This document shows, one piece after another, positions 15,463 to 23,819 of a DNA stretch of 64,000 nucleotides. The notes below the pieces were generated by a model. It saw nothing but the letters and a program-made list of their open reading frames with translations. It did not search any database and was not told where the DNA came from. Source of the DNA: Planotetraspora thailandica (GTDB lineage: Bacteria; Actinomycetota; Actinomycetes; Streptosporangiales; Streptosporangiaceae); assembly GCF_016863335.1 (NCBI RefSeq), contig NZ_BOOR01000010.1, positions 124,001 to 188,000 of the forward strand, in the 5' to 3' direction. How positions within the stretch are numbered: position 1 is the stretch's first letter; each line of letters starts with the position of its first letter. The translations under genes were made by a program, and so were the position numbers.

Positions 15463-15819
15463 ATGGCGAAGATCAGCATTGACGGTGACGACCTGGTGGT
15501 TGAGATGGAAGGTCTCGACAAGCTGTGGGCTCTCAAGAGCCGGTTGGCCATCCCGCTGACCAACGTCCGGGGGGCCACCGCCGACCCCGGCATCATCAGG
15601 GAACCGAAGGGCCTGCGTGCGCCCGGGACCCGCATCCCCGGCCTCATCACCGCGGGCACGTTCCACATCGACGGCGAGCAGGTGTTCTGGGACGTCCATG
15701 ACGCGGCCAAGGCCGTCGTCGTCGAACTGGCCGACGACCGCTATGCCCGGCTGATCGTCGAGGTCGCCGACCCGCGCGCCACCGTGGCGCTCGTCGAGGC
15801 GGCCTTGGCGGCGCGGTGA
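15463..15819 (+). CDS. Hypothetical protein, PH-like fold suspected
   Basis: 118 aa, ATG with an AAGGAGAAGG site. Beta-strand-rich pattern (ISIDGDDLVVEMEGLDKLWALKSRLAIPLTNVRGATADP, later VELADDRYARLIVEVADP) typical of bacterial PH-like domains, with no membrane segment. Conserved features visible: the IPLTNV turn and an RxPGTRIPGLITAGTF loop. It is the second gene of an operon with a TetR regulator. No function is assigned. Confidence 0.65.
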   Translation: MAKISIDGDDLVVEMEGLDKLWALKSRLAIPLTNVRGATADPGIIREPKGLRAPGTRIPGLITAGTFHIDGEQVFWDVHDAAKAVVVELADDRYARLIVEVADPRATVALVEAALAAR

Positions 15820-15830
15820 GCGGAACGCGA

Positions 15831-15865
15831 CAGCCCCGGTGCCGTCCGCGACGGCACCGGGGCTG
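15831..15865. terminator. Bidirectional terminator hairpin
   Basis: A perfect 16-bp stem (CAGCCCCGGTGCCGTC ... GACGGCACCGGGGCTG) with a 3-nt loop between two convergent genes (stops 15819 and 15890). Serves both directions. Confidence 0.85.
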
Positions 15866-15889
15866 CGTGCTGTGGACCCTTCACACGGG

Positions 15890-16891
15890 TCAGGGGCTGA
15901 CGTAGGTGGGCTGGTTGGCGGCCACGATGTGCTGGTGGAAGGTGAAGACGTTCGGGTCGCTGGGGTCGATCTCCGCGCTCACCCAGTGGTTCTGGTCGCT
16001 GCCGAAGGTCTGGACGCGGGTGACGTTCTCGATCACCTGGTTCTTCGCGTCCGTGAGGGGCTTGTCGATCTTGAGGAAGTGGCTGTCGCCGTTGACCAGC
16101 AGCACCTGACCCGGGAAGCCGATGGCCAGCTGGGCCAGCTTCTTCTTGGTGTCGGCGAAGTGGGCGGTCGGCTCCGTCCACATGTCGGCCTGGAGGGTGA
16201 TGACGATCGCCTTGGAGTGCGCGGCCTTGGCGGCGGCGAAGCCCTTGTCCAGCCAGTCGAGGTTGGCCGCGTTGCGCGCGGTGTATTCGGCCTGGTCACC
16301 GTCGATCTGCTTGCCGCTCGCGTCGAACTGCGGCGCGTTGTTGTCGCTGCCCGGGATGTTCAGGCCCACGTAGGTCACCGCGCCGTACTGCCAGCGGACG
16401 TTCTCGGGGAAGGCCGCGGACTGGCGCTGCAGCGGGAACGTCCGCTGGCCCAGGGACCGGGGCGTCGAGGCGAACATCTTGCGCACGAGGGCAAGGCGCT
16501 CGTTCGGGTCGTAGCTGCCGTTGTTCGCGCGGTCGCAGTCGGTCCACTCGTTGTCGCCGGGGACGTAGACGAGCGGCCGCCGGAACGAGGCGAAGTTCTG
16601 CGCCGCCAGGTCGTACTGCGGCTGGTCGCAGCGCTCGCTGCCGTTCTTGATGTCGCCGTCGAACACCGTGAACTGGATGTCGCGGTCGGCGTTGATCTCC
16701 TTGATCACACCGGGGAACTGGGTCCGTCCGATGTCCCCGTACGGCATGTCACCGATGAGGGCGATCTCGTAGGCGCGGTTCGACACGGCCTGGCCGTGGC
16801 CCTGCGTCGCCGCGCTGCTGGCATTGGCGACGAGCGCCGAGCCGAGTAGCACCATCGCGCCCATGGCTGCGACGGCCAACGTTTTGCGCAT
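15890..16891 (-). CDS. Secreted metallophosphoesterase-like protein
   Basis: 333 aa. Signal peptide MRKTLAVAAMGAMVLLGSALVANA with an AxA-like cleavage site, so extracellular. Calcineurin-like phosphoesterase motifs are recognisable in variant form: IGDMPYGD near the N-terminus, VFDGDIKNGSERC, VYVPGDNEWTDC (a GNHE-like block, GDNE here) and LVNGDSHF towards the C-terminus (a GHxH-like block). ATG at 16891 follows a GGAGGACC site; a longer frame to 16951 lacks one. Expected to hydrolyse phosphomono- or diesters outside the cell using a two-metal site; the substrate is not known. Confidence 0.82.
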   Translation of the reverse strand: MRKTLAVAAMGAMVLLGSALVANASSAATQGHGQAVSNRAYEIALIGDMPYGDIGRTQFPGVIKEINADRDIQFTVFDGDIKNGSERCDQPQYDLAAQNFASFRRPLVYVPGDNEWTDCDRANNGSYDPNERLALVRKMFASTPRSLGQRTFPLQRQSAAFPENVRWQYGAVTYVGLNIPGSDNNAPQFDASGKQIDGDQAEYTARNAANLDWLDKGFAAAKAAHSKAIVITLQADMWTEPTAHFADTKKKLAQLAIGFPGQVLLVNGDSHFLKIDKPLTDAKNQVIENVTRVQTFGSDQNHWVSAEIDPSDPNVFTFHQHIVAANQPTYVSP

Positions 16892-17068
16892 TACGGTCCT
16901 CCAGATACGGCTTGTGATAAGCGGAAGAATCCCAGTACGTCCGCGTAGCAAGCAGGCGACGACAGGCGAGATTTCTGGTTAACTGACGACAAATGCGCCT
17001 ATGAATATCTTCTGAATGATCACGCGGACCGAAGCTCGCCGTTCCGTGCCGGCCGGGCAGGGCGACGG

Positions 17069-17863
17069 TCATATCACCCGCTCCGCCAGGAAGTCCTCCC
17101 AGGTCCGCTTGCCCAACTCGGCTCCGTCCAGAGGCAGGTTCGCGCCGGCCCGGTATGCGCGTGCGGCCTGGCCCGGAGTCGGGACGGGCATGATCAGCCG
17201 GTGCCTGCCGCCTGCCCTCAGATAGCTACGGGCGAGGTCTTCCATCGGATACACGCGTGGCCCGGCGATGTCGGGTACGAGGCCGCCCGGCTTTCCGAGG
17301 GCGAGCTCGACGAGCCGGGCGGCCACCTCGCCGGAGTCGACGGGCTGGAAGCGGACGCCGGCGAACGTCGGCAGCACGGGCAGCGGCAGCTTGGCCATCT
17401 GCCCCAGCGTCATGAGGATCCAGTCGTGGAACTGGGTGGCCCGCAGGGTGGTGAAGGGCAGTCCGGAGCCGACGATGATGCGCTCGGCTTCCCGCTTTGC
17501 GGCGAAGTAGCCGAAAGCGGCACGGTCGACGGCGCTGACGACGGGAACCCGATCGGCGCCGACGACCGAGATGTACACCAGGTGCGCGGCCCCCGCCCCG
17601 GACGCCGCCCGCACCAGGTTCTCCGCCTTGACCTCGTCGCCCTTGGCGCTGCCCGCGCAGTGGACGATGATCTCGGCACCCTGGACGGCGGCGTCGAGCC
17701 CCTCACCGGTCGACATGTCGCCGGTCACGAACTCGATGCCGTCCCGGGACTCGTGGCCGCTCCTGCTGAGCACCCGCACCGTGCGGCCCGCGTCCCGCAG
17801 GAGCGGTACGACGAGGCGCCCGAGAGTGCCCGTACCCCCGGTGACCAGAATGGGCGACGTCAT
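17069..17863 (-). CDS. NAD(P)-dependent epimerase-like protein (NmrA/atypical SDR)
   Basis: 264 aa. N-terminal Rossmann motif TGGTGTLGRLVVPLL and the atypical-SDR substrate region with FGYFAAKREAERII (the YxxxK-equivalent Y and K are in place: Y-F-A-A-K) before a short C-terminal lid. Members reduce or sense NADPH or modify nucleotide-like compounds. It is divergent from an ECF41-type sigma gene 96 bp away; ECF41 sigma factors are known to be linked to 'COE' genes (carboxymuconolactone decarboxylase, oxidoreductase, epimerase), so it is the probable target of that sigma factor. Confidence 0.85.
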   Translation of the reverse strand: MTSPILVTGGTGTLGRLVVPLLRDAGRTVRVLSRSGHESRDGIEFVTGDMSTGEGLDAAVQGAEIIVHCAGSAKGDEVKAENLVRAASGAGAAHLVYISVVGADRVPVVSAVDRAAFGYFAAKREAERIIVGSGLPFTTLRATQFHDWILMTLGQMAKLPLPVLPTFAGVRFQPVDSGEVAARLVELALGKPGGLVPDIAGPRVYPMEDLARSYLRAGGRHRLIMPVPTPGQAARAYRAGANLPLDGAELGKRTWEDFLAERVI

Positions 17864-17877
17864 GGCTTCTCCAAACC

Positions 17878-17896
17878 CCGGGGCCGATCGCCCCGG
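17878..17896. other. Hairpin-forming inverted repeat in the divergent promoter
   Basis: CCGGGGC-cgatc-GCCCCGG, perfect 7-bp arms, lies 15 bp ahead of the NmrA-like start and just before the candidate ECF41 promoter. It could be an operator or a 5'-UTR hairpin. Confidence 0.4.
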
Positions 17897-17921
17897 TCAC
17901 ATCAGCGGGATTTTGCGGGTC
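17895..17921 (+). promoter_or_regulatory. Candidate ECF41-type promoter of the sigma gene
   Basis: GGTCACA (17895-17901), 16 bp, GGTC (17918-17921) resembles the ECF41 consensus TGTCACA-N16-CGTC with one mismatch in each element, and its orientation and distance suit the sigma gene starting at 17960. Autoregulation is a hallmark of ECF41. Confidence 0.5.
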
Positions 17922-17959
17922 TACTGCTGGGACACCCCGGGAGAAGGGAATGTGACGCG

Positions 17960-18844
17960 GTGAATGAGGGCGAGTGGCTGACGGAGCGTTTCGAGGAGCA
18001 TCGGCCGCGTCTGCGTGCGGTCGCCTACCGGATGCTCGGCTCGGTGAGCGAGGCCGACGACGCCGTGCAGGACGCCTGGTTACGGCTCAGCCGTACCGAC
18101 ACCGGCGGCGTGGAGAACCTCGGCGCGTGGCTGACGACGGTGGTGGCACGCGTGTGCCTGAACGTGCTGCGCTCGCGTGAGAGGCGGCGCGAGGAGCCGC
18201 TCGAGGTGCACATGCCCGACCCGATCATCAGCCCCGAGTCCGGCGCCGACCCGGAACATGAAGCGGTGCTGGCCGACTCGGTCGGGCTGGCGCTGCTGGT
18301 GGTGCTCGAAACGCTGACACCGGCCGAACGGCTTGCGTTCGTGCTGCACGACATGTTCGCCGTGCCGTTCGAGGAGATCGCTTCGATGATCGAACGCTCC
18401 CCGGACGCGGCGAGGCAACTCGCGAGCCGCGCGCGCCGCAGGGTGCGGGGGCAGGCCCCGGCTCCCGACCCCGATCTCAGCCGTCAGCGCGACGTGGTCA
18501 ACGCGTTCTTCGCCGCCGCTCGCGACGGCGATTTCGACGCGCTCGTCGCCGTGCTGGACCCCGACATCGTTCTCCGGTCCGACGGCGGCGCCGCCCGCGC
18601 CCGCTTCACCGTAATGATCACCGGCGCGCGGGCCGTGGCCGCGCAAGCGATCACTTTCGGGGGGCTCTCCCCGTTCGCGCGGCCGGCGTTGGTCAACGGA
18701 GCCGCCGGCGTCGTCGTCGCCACGAACGGACGGCCGTTGTCCGTCATGGCCTTCACCGTCACCGACGGAAAGATCGTCGCCATCGATGTGCTGTCCGACC
18801 CCGAACGCCTGAGCCGGCTCGACCTGACGGTCCTGGACAACTGA
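17960..18844 (+). CDS. ECF41/SigJ-like sigma factor with C-terminal SnoaL domain
   Basis: 294 aa. Region 2: RPRLRAVAYRMLGSVSEADDAVQDAWLRLSRTDTGGVENLGAWLTTVVARVCLNVLRSR. Region 4: VLETLTPAERLAFVLHDMFAVPFEEIASMIERSPDAARQLASRARRRVRG. After about residue 170 comes a SnoaL-like domain (VVNAFFAAARDGDFDALVAVLDPDIVLRSDGG) that in ECF41 proteins acts as an in-built regulatory domain in place of a separate anti-sigma factor. GTG at 17960 follows GAGAAGGGAA; longer frames overrun the divergent gene. With the NmrA-like gene it makes the usual ECF41 pair. Confidence 0.9.
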   Translation: MNEGEWLTERFEEHRPRLRAVAYRMLGSVSEADDAVQDAWLRLSRTDTGGVENLGAWLTTVVARVCLNVLRSRERRREEPLEVHMPDPIISPESGADPEHEAVLADSVGLALLVVLETLTPAERLAFVLHDMFAVPFEEIASMIERSPDAARQLASRARRRVRGQAPAPDPDLSRQRDVVNAFFAAARDGDFDALVAVLDPDIVLRSDGGAARARFTVMITGARAVAAQAITFGGLSPFARPALVNGAAGVVVATNGRPLSVMAFTVTDGKIVAIDVLSDPERLSRLDLTVLDN

Positions 18845-18875
18845 GGCGCATGGTGAGTCGCGGCGTCGCCCGCCG

Positions 18876-19529
18876 TCATGTCCCCTCGGCGATCAGGCCG
18901 GCCTCCCGTGCTTTTACGGCGGCCTGCACCCGATCCGCAACGTGGATCTTCGCGAACACGTTGGACACGTGATTGCGCACGGTCTTCTCGCTGAGCACCA
19001 GCCGCCGGGCGATGTCGGCGTTGGAAAAGCCCCGGCCCACGAGGGCGAGCACCTCCACCTCTCGCTCGGTGAGCTGCGGAAACGGGCCTTCCATCCGCCG
19101 GCGGACCGCCGATCCGGTCAGGAAGGCGAGCGCCTGGTCCGCGATCGCCCGGCCGAAGACCACCTCCCCGGCGGCCACCGCGTGGATCGCCGCGACGATC
19201 CGTTCCTGATCTGCGCCCTTGACCAGGTAGCCGCGGGCGCCGGCGCGCATGGCGGCGAAGAGCCGTTCCTCGTCCTCGTGCATGGTCAGCACCAGTACGG
19301 CGATGCCGGGGTGATCCGCGAGCAGCGCACGGGTGACGTCGATGCCGCTGCCGTCCGGCAGGTGGAGGTCCATCAGGACGACGTCGGGCCCGCATTCGCG
19401 GGCCACCGCGATCGCCTGAGCGGCGTTCGCGGCCTCCCCGACCATCTCGAGGGAATCCTCCCCGCCCAGCACGGCTCGCAGGCCGGCGCGGAAAACCGGA
19501 TGGTCGTCGACGATGAGGACCCGGGTCAT
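18876..19529 (-). CDS. NarL/LuxR-type response regulator
   Basis: 217 aa. Receiver domain 1-120 with the acidic pair DD near position 8-9, phospho-acceptor D in VVLMDLHLPDGSG (about residue 54), T in VLVLTMHED and K in GYLVKGADQ. C-terminal LuxR HTH: LTEREVEVLALVGRGFSNADIARRLVLSEKTVRNHVSNVFAKIHV. ATG start overlaps the stop of the upstream sensor kinase by 4 bases (ATGA), so the kinase-regulator pair is one translational unit. Target genes unknown. Confidence 0.92.
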   Translation of the reverse strand: MTRVLIVDDHPVFRAGLRAVLGGEDSLEMVGEAANAAQAIAVARECGPDVVLMDLHLPDGSGIDVTRALLADHPGIAVLVLTMHEDEERLFAAMRAGARGYLVKGADQERIVAAIHAVAAGEVVFGRAIADQALAFLTGSAVRRRMEGPFPQLTEREVEVLALVGRGFSNADIARRLVLSEKTVRNHVSNVFAKIHVADRVQAAVKAREAGLIAEGT

Positions 19530-21547
19530 GCGACACCTGCCTGCGTCCGAGGCGTGGGTTCTGCCGGAGCGGATACGGGCAGAACGGCGGTGATCACCGT
19601 ACCGCCGGCCGTGGCCGCGTCGAACGTGCCCCCGAGCTCCGCGGCCCGCTCGGCCATCGAGGCGAGACCGACCCCGCCCGCCGGTCCGGTCCTCTGCGGG
19701 AGGCCCACCCCGTCGTCCACGACCCGGATCGTCAGCGAGGTCCCCAAATCGATGCTGACCCGGCAGTCATGGGCGCGGGCGTGCCGCACGGTGTTGGTCA
19801 CGGCCTCCATGACGATCCGGTAGGCGGCGACCTCGACCGCCGCCGGGAGCGCGTCGAGTTCCTCCGGTCCGGAAACCGTGACCTTCAGCCCGCCGTCGCG
19901 CGCGGTCACCGCCTCGGCGTGTTGTCGCAGCGCCGCCATGAGGCCCAGCTCGTCCAGCGCCGCGGGGCGCAGGTCGTGCACGATACGGCGCACCTCGTTG
20001 AGCCCCGACCGAGCCTCTCCCTCCAGTCCTCCGAGCAGGTCCGCCAGCGACGACCCTTCCCGTTGCGCGGTCCGGGCTGCCGCCCCGATGCCCAGTGCCA
20101 TGCCGGCCAGCGCCGGCCCGAGCCCGTCGTGGAGGTCATGGCGCAGGCGCCGACGCTCCTCCTCGCGGGCCAGCACCAACCGCTCCCGAGAGCGCCGCAG
20201 GTCATGGGTGAGCTGTACGGCGGCGACCGCCGGACCGACCTGGGCTGAGAAGGCGGACAGCAGCGTCGTGTCGGCCACATCGAGTGCGCGCTGCCCCGGT
20301 CGCAGTCCGACGACCAGGGTCGCCACCAGGGAGCCCGCGGAGTGCAGCGGCACCTCGTGGCAGATCTCCGGCCGCTCACCCGCTTCGGCGGCGGGCGCTG
20401 AATCCCCGGGGAAGAACACCGCCGCGTGCGGCACACGCAGGCTCCTCCGAACCGTCTCGACGACCGCCGCGGGCACATCGTCAGGATGGGGCGCGGCGGC
20501 GAGACGCTCGCCGAGGCGGGTCATGGCCGTGTACGGGTCGCGTCGTTCGCCGTACACCGCCCGGTCGGTGATCCGCTGCACCGCCTCCCGTACAGGAGCG
20601 AGGAAGACGGCGACGGCGACGGCCGCCACGACGGCGCCGATCCCCGCGCCACCGAGGGTCCGCCCCAGGACGCCGACCCCGAACGCGAAGACGCCGACGA
20701 TGAGCAGCGACACCAGGGCGTACCCGACGGTGCGCGACAGCAAGAGGTCGCCGTCGAACCAGCCGTGCCGCAGGACGGCGGCGGCCAGGCACAGCGGGAA
20801 CGCCACCGTCGTCGCGAGCGACAACAGCCAGCCGACCTCGAACAGCGCGGTGACGAACAGGCCGAGCAGCGCGACCAGGAACCAGCCGAGCTGGCCCCGC
20901 TGCGGAGGCTCCGCCCGCCACCAGCGCACGACCAGGCCGACCACCGAAGTCACTCCCGCGCCGACGATGGCGATCAGGCCGACGAACGCGACCGGCGCGG
21001 TCTCCCATCCCGGGGCGTACGGGTGCGCCAGCCCAGGGTAGACGTCGACCAGGAACTCGCGGCTGAACAAGCCACCGAGCGACAACGCCGCCAGCCCGAA
21101 CGCGGCCAGCCACAGCACGGGTCGCCACCGCCGCGACGGCAGCTTCCCGGTCGGGTACAGCAGGGCGATCCATCCCAACCCGAAGCCGACCGCGGGCAGC
21201 CAGATCGAGGCGGCCACCGGCGCGAGCACCTCAGCGAGGGTGCCGACGAGTCCGGGCTGGGGCAGCAGCTCGTCGACCACACTGACGAGTGAAACGGTGA
21301 CGGCGTTCAGCACGGCCTCCGTGAGCAGCAGCCAGCCGAACCGGTTGGCCGGCTGGCCGCGCAACACCAGGATCGCCGCCACGCCGAAGGCCGGCGCCAG
21401 CACGCTCTGCCGTAGCTCGGATCCGGTGGCGAGCTCCGCGAACAGGTGTCCCGCCCGTACGGCGAGGAGGAGGCCGAGCACGACGGCGAGTGTGCAGGCG
21501 GCGGTGACCACGGTGGCGATGCGCGCGGCCCGGGAAACGGTCGGCAC
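19526..21547 (-). CDS. NarL-type sensor histidine kinase with a multi-spanning membrane N-terminus
   Basis: 673 aa. About nine or ten membrane helices in the first 320 residues, then a GAF-like segment (about 340-435), a HisKA_3 dimerisation domain with the H box REEERRRLRHDLHDGLGPALAGMALG (phospho-acceptor His), and an HATPase_c domain with N box EAVTNTVRHARAH, D box VVDDGVGLPQ and G box GVGLASMAERAAEL. GTG start with an upstream AGGAGGG site. The multi-helix sensor suggests detection of a membrane or lipid-soluble signal. Operon with the response regulator. Confidence 0.92.
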   Translation of the reverse strand: MPTVSRAARIATVVTAACTLAVVLGLLLAVRAGHLFAELATGSELRQSVLAPAFGVAAILVLRGQPANRFGWLLLTEAVLNAVTVSLVSVVDELLPQPGLVGTLAEVLAPVAASIWLPAVGFGLGWIALLYPTGKLPSRRWRPVLWLAAFGLAALSLGGLFSREFLVDVYPGLAHPYAPGWETAPVAFVGLIAIVGAGVTSVVGLVVRWWRAEPPQRGQLGWFLVALLGLFVTALFEVGWLLSLATTVAFPLCLAAAVLRHGWFDGDLLLSRTVGYALVSLLIVGVFAFGVGVLGRTLGGAGIGAVVAAVAVAVFLAPVREAVQRITDRAVYGERRDPYTAMTRLGERLAAAPHPDDVPAAVVETVRRSLRVPHAAVFFPGDSAPAAEAGERPEICHEVPLHSAGSLVATLVVGLRPGQRALDVADTTLLSAFSAQVGPAVAAVQLTHDLRRSRERLVLAREEERRRLRHDLHDGLGPALAGMALGIGAAARTAQREGSSLADLLGGLEGEARSGLNEVRRIVHDLRPAALDELGLMAALRQHAEAVTARDGGLKVTVSGPEELDALPAAVEVAAYRIVMEAVTNTVRHARAHDCRVSIDLGTSLTIRVVDDGVGLPQRTGPAGGVGLASMAERAAELGGTFDAATAGGTVITAVLPVSAPAEPTPRTQAGVA

Positions 21548-21572
21548 AGGCCCTCCTCTCTCTAACGGCGCC

Positions 21573-22262
21573 TCAGTGTCCCTTAACCGTCGATCGTGCG
21601 GAAATCACGCCATAGGCCACACCCACGGTGCCGAGCAGCAGGATCGCGTGCGACATCGGCACGAGGCCGAGGAAGTCCACCACGAGGAAGACCACGATGA
21701 GGGCGGGAGCCCAGCGGGGGACGGCCTTGGACATCCACAGGGCGACCATGAGCAGCACCAGCCCGAGGAACATGCCGACCAGCATGCACAGGAACACCAT
21801 GGTCGCGAACGAGCTCTCGTCCAGCGCCGTGAACAGCGCCTCCACCTGCGCCGCGTCGCCTCCGGACGCGGCGACGCCGCCGAACACGGCGTACTCCGTA
21901 CCTTGGACGGCCGCCACCGCGGTCACCGCGAGCACGCCCAGGGCCGCACCGATCATGCTCAGTCGCGGAGCACGGCCGCGGGCCAGCGCCGCGAAGACGA
22001 CCAGCATGCCGATCAGCGTAGGTACGGCGAGAAAGCCGACGATCTTGCTGGTGTTGAACGCGTCGAGGTTGCCGGAGATCCAGGCGAAGCGCTCGGCATC
22101 GTCGGCGCTGGCAGGTTCAAGAAGTTCCTCTGCGACCTGGAGCGCCGGGCCGAGCACGAGCGCGGCGGCGGCGCCGATCCGCAGCGGCAGGCTCCAGCCC
22201 TGTTGCGGCCGGGGGGTCGGGGATTGGGGGTCCCGCAGCATCGGGGACTCGCTGACGGACAT
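21573..22262 (-). CDS. Hypothetical membrane protein, six TM segments
   Basis: 229 aa. After a polar N-terminus (SVSESPMLRDPQSPTPRPQQG) six hydrophobic stretches follow (residues about 28-48, 72-92, 98-118, 145-170, 178-197, 200-220). ATG at 22262 has an AGGAGGAAG site. Family not recognised. It starts 124 bp downstream of a TetR gene on the same strand and may be that regulator's target. Confidence 0.7.
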   Translation of the reverse strand: MSVSESPMLRDPQSPTPRPQQGWSLPLRIGAAAALVLGPALQVAEELLEPASADDAERFAWISGNLDAFNTSKIVGFLAVPTLIGMLVVFAALARGRAPRLSMIGAALGVLAVTAVAAVQGTEYAVFGGVAASGGDAAQVEALFTALDESSFATMVFLCMLVGMFLGLVLLMVALWMSKAVPRWAPALIVVFLVVDFLGLVPMSHAILLLGTVGVAYGVISARSTVKGH

Positions 22263-22386
22263 GGCTTCCTCCTCGGTCCGGGCCGCCGGTGCGGCGGCCG
22301 TCGCGGAGGAGCATGCGCCCGGAGGCGTCCCGGGCGCCTGAGTCCGCTGTCCCGACCTCGGCGTGGGACAGCGCGTCTTCCTACGG

Positions 22387-23037
22387 TCAGTTTCCGCTCT
22401 GTGGCCGCAGCAGTGCACGCCGGGCGGCGTCAAGGAGCCACTGTTCGGCCCTGGCGTAGGACCACCCGTTGTCGTCGACCAGGGTGAAGAAGCCCGCATA
22501 GCCGAAGTAGAACCACAAGATGTCCAGAGCCTCGGCGGCGTCTACGCCGTCCCGGAGCACGTTGAGCTCCGCGAGGCGCCGGGCGGCGATCGCCGTGCCG
22601 TCACGGTAGCGGCGGGTGGCGACGGCGAGGCCCTCCGCGGCGGTGGCGTCATGGGGTGCCGTGGTCAGCACCACTCGCATGATGTCGCCGTAGTCCTCCC
22701 GCATCCGCCGGGTGATCCCGGCGACCACTTGCAGGATCTCGGCCCCGTCCTCGGACTCCGTCAGTTGCTGCTGAGTCTTCTCGACCTCGGGTGCCACGGA
22801 CCACTGGTCGACCAGGATCCGGAGGAGCCCCTGCTTGCCGCCGATGACGTACACGGTCGCCGGGGAGACGCGGGCGGCGACGGCGATGTCGTCGACCTTC
22901 GTCGCGAAGTATCCCTTCTCGCTGAACAGCCGGCGCGCCTCGTCGATGACGGCACGCCGCGTGGCTTCCGCGTACTCCGCTCTGCGCGACGCACGGCGGT
23001 TCGCCTCGCCAGTCCCCCCACCGGTGCCCTTTCTCAC
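22387..23037 (-). CDS. TetR-family transcriptional regulator
   Basis: 216 aa. HTH: ATRRAVIDEARRLFSEKGYFATKVDDIAVAARVSPATVYVIGGKQGLL (residues about 25-72); the usual VYYHF is VYVIGG here. The C-terminal helical ligand-binding domain contains many aromatic residues (DILWFYFGYAGFFTLVDDNGWSY). GTG start near a good site. Downstream on the same strand is a six-TM hypothetical protein; upstream and divergent is a truncated haemoglobin gene (190 bp), so either may be its target. Confidence 0.85.
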   Translation of the reverse strand: MRKGTGGGTGEANRRASRRAEYAEATRRAVIDEARRLFSEKGYFATKVDDIAVAARVSPATVYVIGGKQGLLRILVDQWSVAPEVEKTQQQLTESEDGAEILQVVAGITRRMREDYGDIMRVVLTTAPHDATAAEGLAVATRRYRDGTAIAARRLAELNVLRDGVDAAEALDILWFYFGYAGFFTLVDDNGWSYARAEQWLLDAARRALLRPQSGN

Positions 23038-23203
23038 AGCGCGAGCCTACGGTGCGGGCGGGCTGGACGAGCCTGCCGGGCCTCTTCGCACTCTCTCCGG
23101 CAGGGGCCGGGCGAACCGCAAGTCGGCCCGCTCGGTGATTGCCGGAACCTGGATGCGGGCGTTTCATGGGTGGGCGACGCCCGTCAGGGCCTGGCGTCCC
23201 CTG

Positions 23204-23227
23204 GATTATCAGTGTAATGATGTAATC
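23204..23227. promoter_or_regulatory. AT-rich inverted repeat ahead of the truncated-haemoglobin gene
   Basis: GATTA (23204-23208) and TAATC (23223-23227) are inverted arms, and GTAAT is repeated directly inside. It abuts the ATG at 23228 and stands out in GC-rich DNA; an operator or core promoter is likely. Regulator unknown. Confidence 0.4.
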
Positions 23228-23671
23228 ATGGAGACGCTCTTCGAGCACGCCGGCGGATACGAGGGTCTGCACCGATTCGTCGAGATCTTCTACGGCAGCG
23301 TCCTGTCCGACCCCCTGCTGCAGCCGTTGTTCGGGGCCGGCCGTCCCGAACACGTGGCCCACCTGACGGCCTTCACCGCCGAGACCTTCGGCGGGCCCGA
23401 CACCTTCACCCAGGAGATGGGCGGATTCCTCCGGCTGATCGACGCCCACCGTGGCCTGGGGATCACCGAGCCGCAGCGGCGCCGTTTCGTCGAGCTCTAC
23501 ATGGCGGCCGCCGACGAGGCCGGACTGCCGGCGGACGCCCCGTTCCGCGAGGCGCTGCGTTCCCACGTGGAGTTCGGCTCGCAGGTGGCCATGCAGAACT
23601 CGCACGCGGAGACCGACGACCAGCTCCACCCGTTGCGCGAGGTCCCCCACTGGGACTGGCCCGCGTCCTGA
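23228..23671 (+). CDS. Group II truncated haemoglobin-like protein
   Basis: 147 aa. Globin 2-on-2 pattern: GGYEGLHRFVEIFYGSVLSDPLLQPLFG (helices A-E), then HLTAFTAETFGG, the F-helix with the proximal His in LRLIDAHRGLGI, and RRRFVELYMAAADEAGLP in helix G. The C-terminal tail has TrHbO-like spacing. Group II truncated haemoglobins bind O2/NO and protect terminal oxidases or detoxify NO. ATG at 23228; the longer open frame runs through the TetR gene on the other strand and is not real. No linked partner beyond the divergent TetR. Confidence 0.82.
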   Translation: METLFEHAGGYEGLHRFVEIFYGSVLSDPLLQPLFGAGRPEHVAHLTAFTAETFGGPDTFTQEMGGFLRLIDAHRGLGITEPQRRRFVELYMAAADEAGLPADAPFREALRSHVEFGSQVAMQNSHAETDDQLHPLREVPHWDWPAS

Positions 23672-23721
23672 CGGCGCCCTGGCCGGGCTCAGCTTCTCGT
23701 CCGCCACGTGGAGGGCGCCCA

Positions 23722-23748
23722 ACTCGCTAGAGCTACACTCCAGCGAGT
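23722..23748. promoter_or_regulatory. Inverted repeat ACTCGCT-N13-AGCGAGT, candidate operator
   Basis: Perfect 7-bp arms (23722-23728 and 23742-23748) 72 bp ahead of the FAD oxidase start. Symmetry and spacing suit a TetR- or MarR-type dimer; no regulator gene is adjacent on the same strand. Confidence 0.45.
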
Positions 23749-23819
23749 AGAACATTCCCCACTGTTGCGACCTTCCATCCAGTTACAAGAGGGCCGCTTC
23801 TCCCCACGAGGTGGACACC

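Noticed and set aside
17201-17960. N-terminal extension of the ECF41 sigma factor
   Set aside because: Overruns the NmrA-like gene on the opposite strand, and has no family residues.
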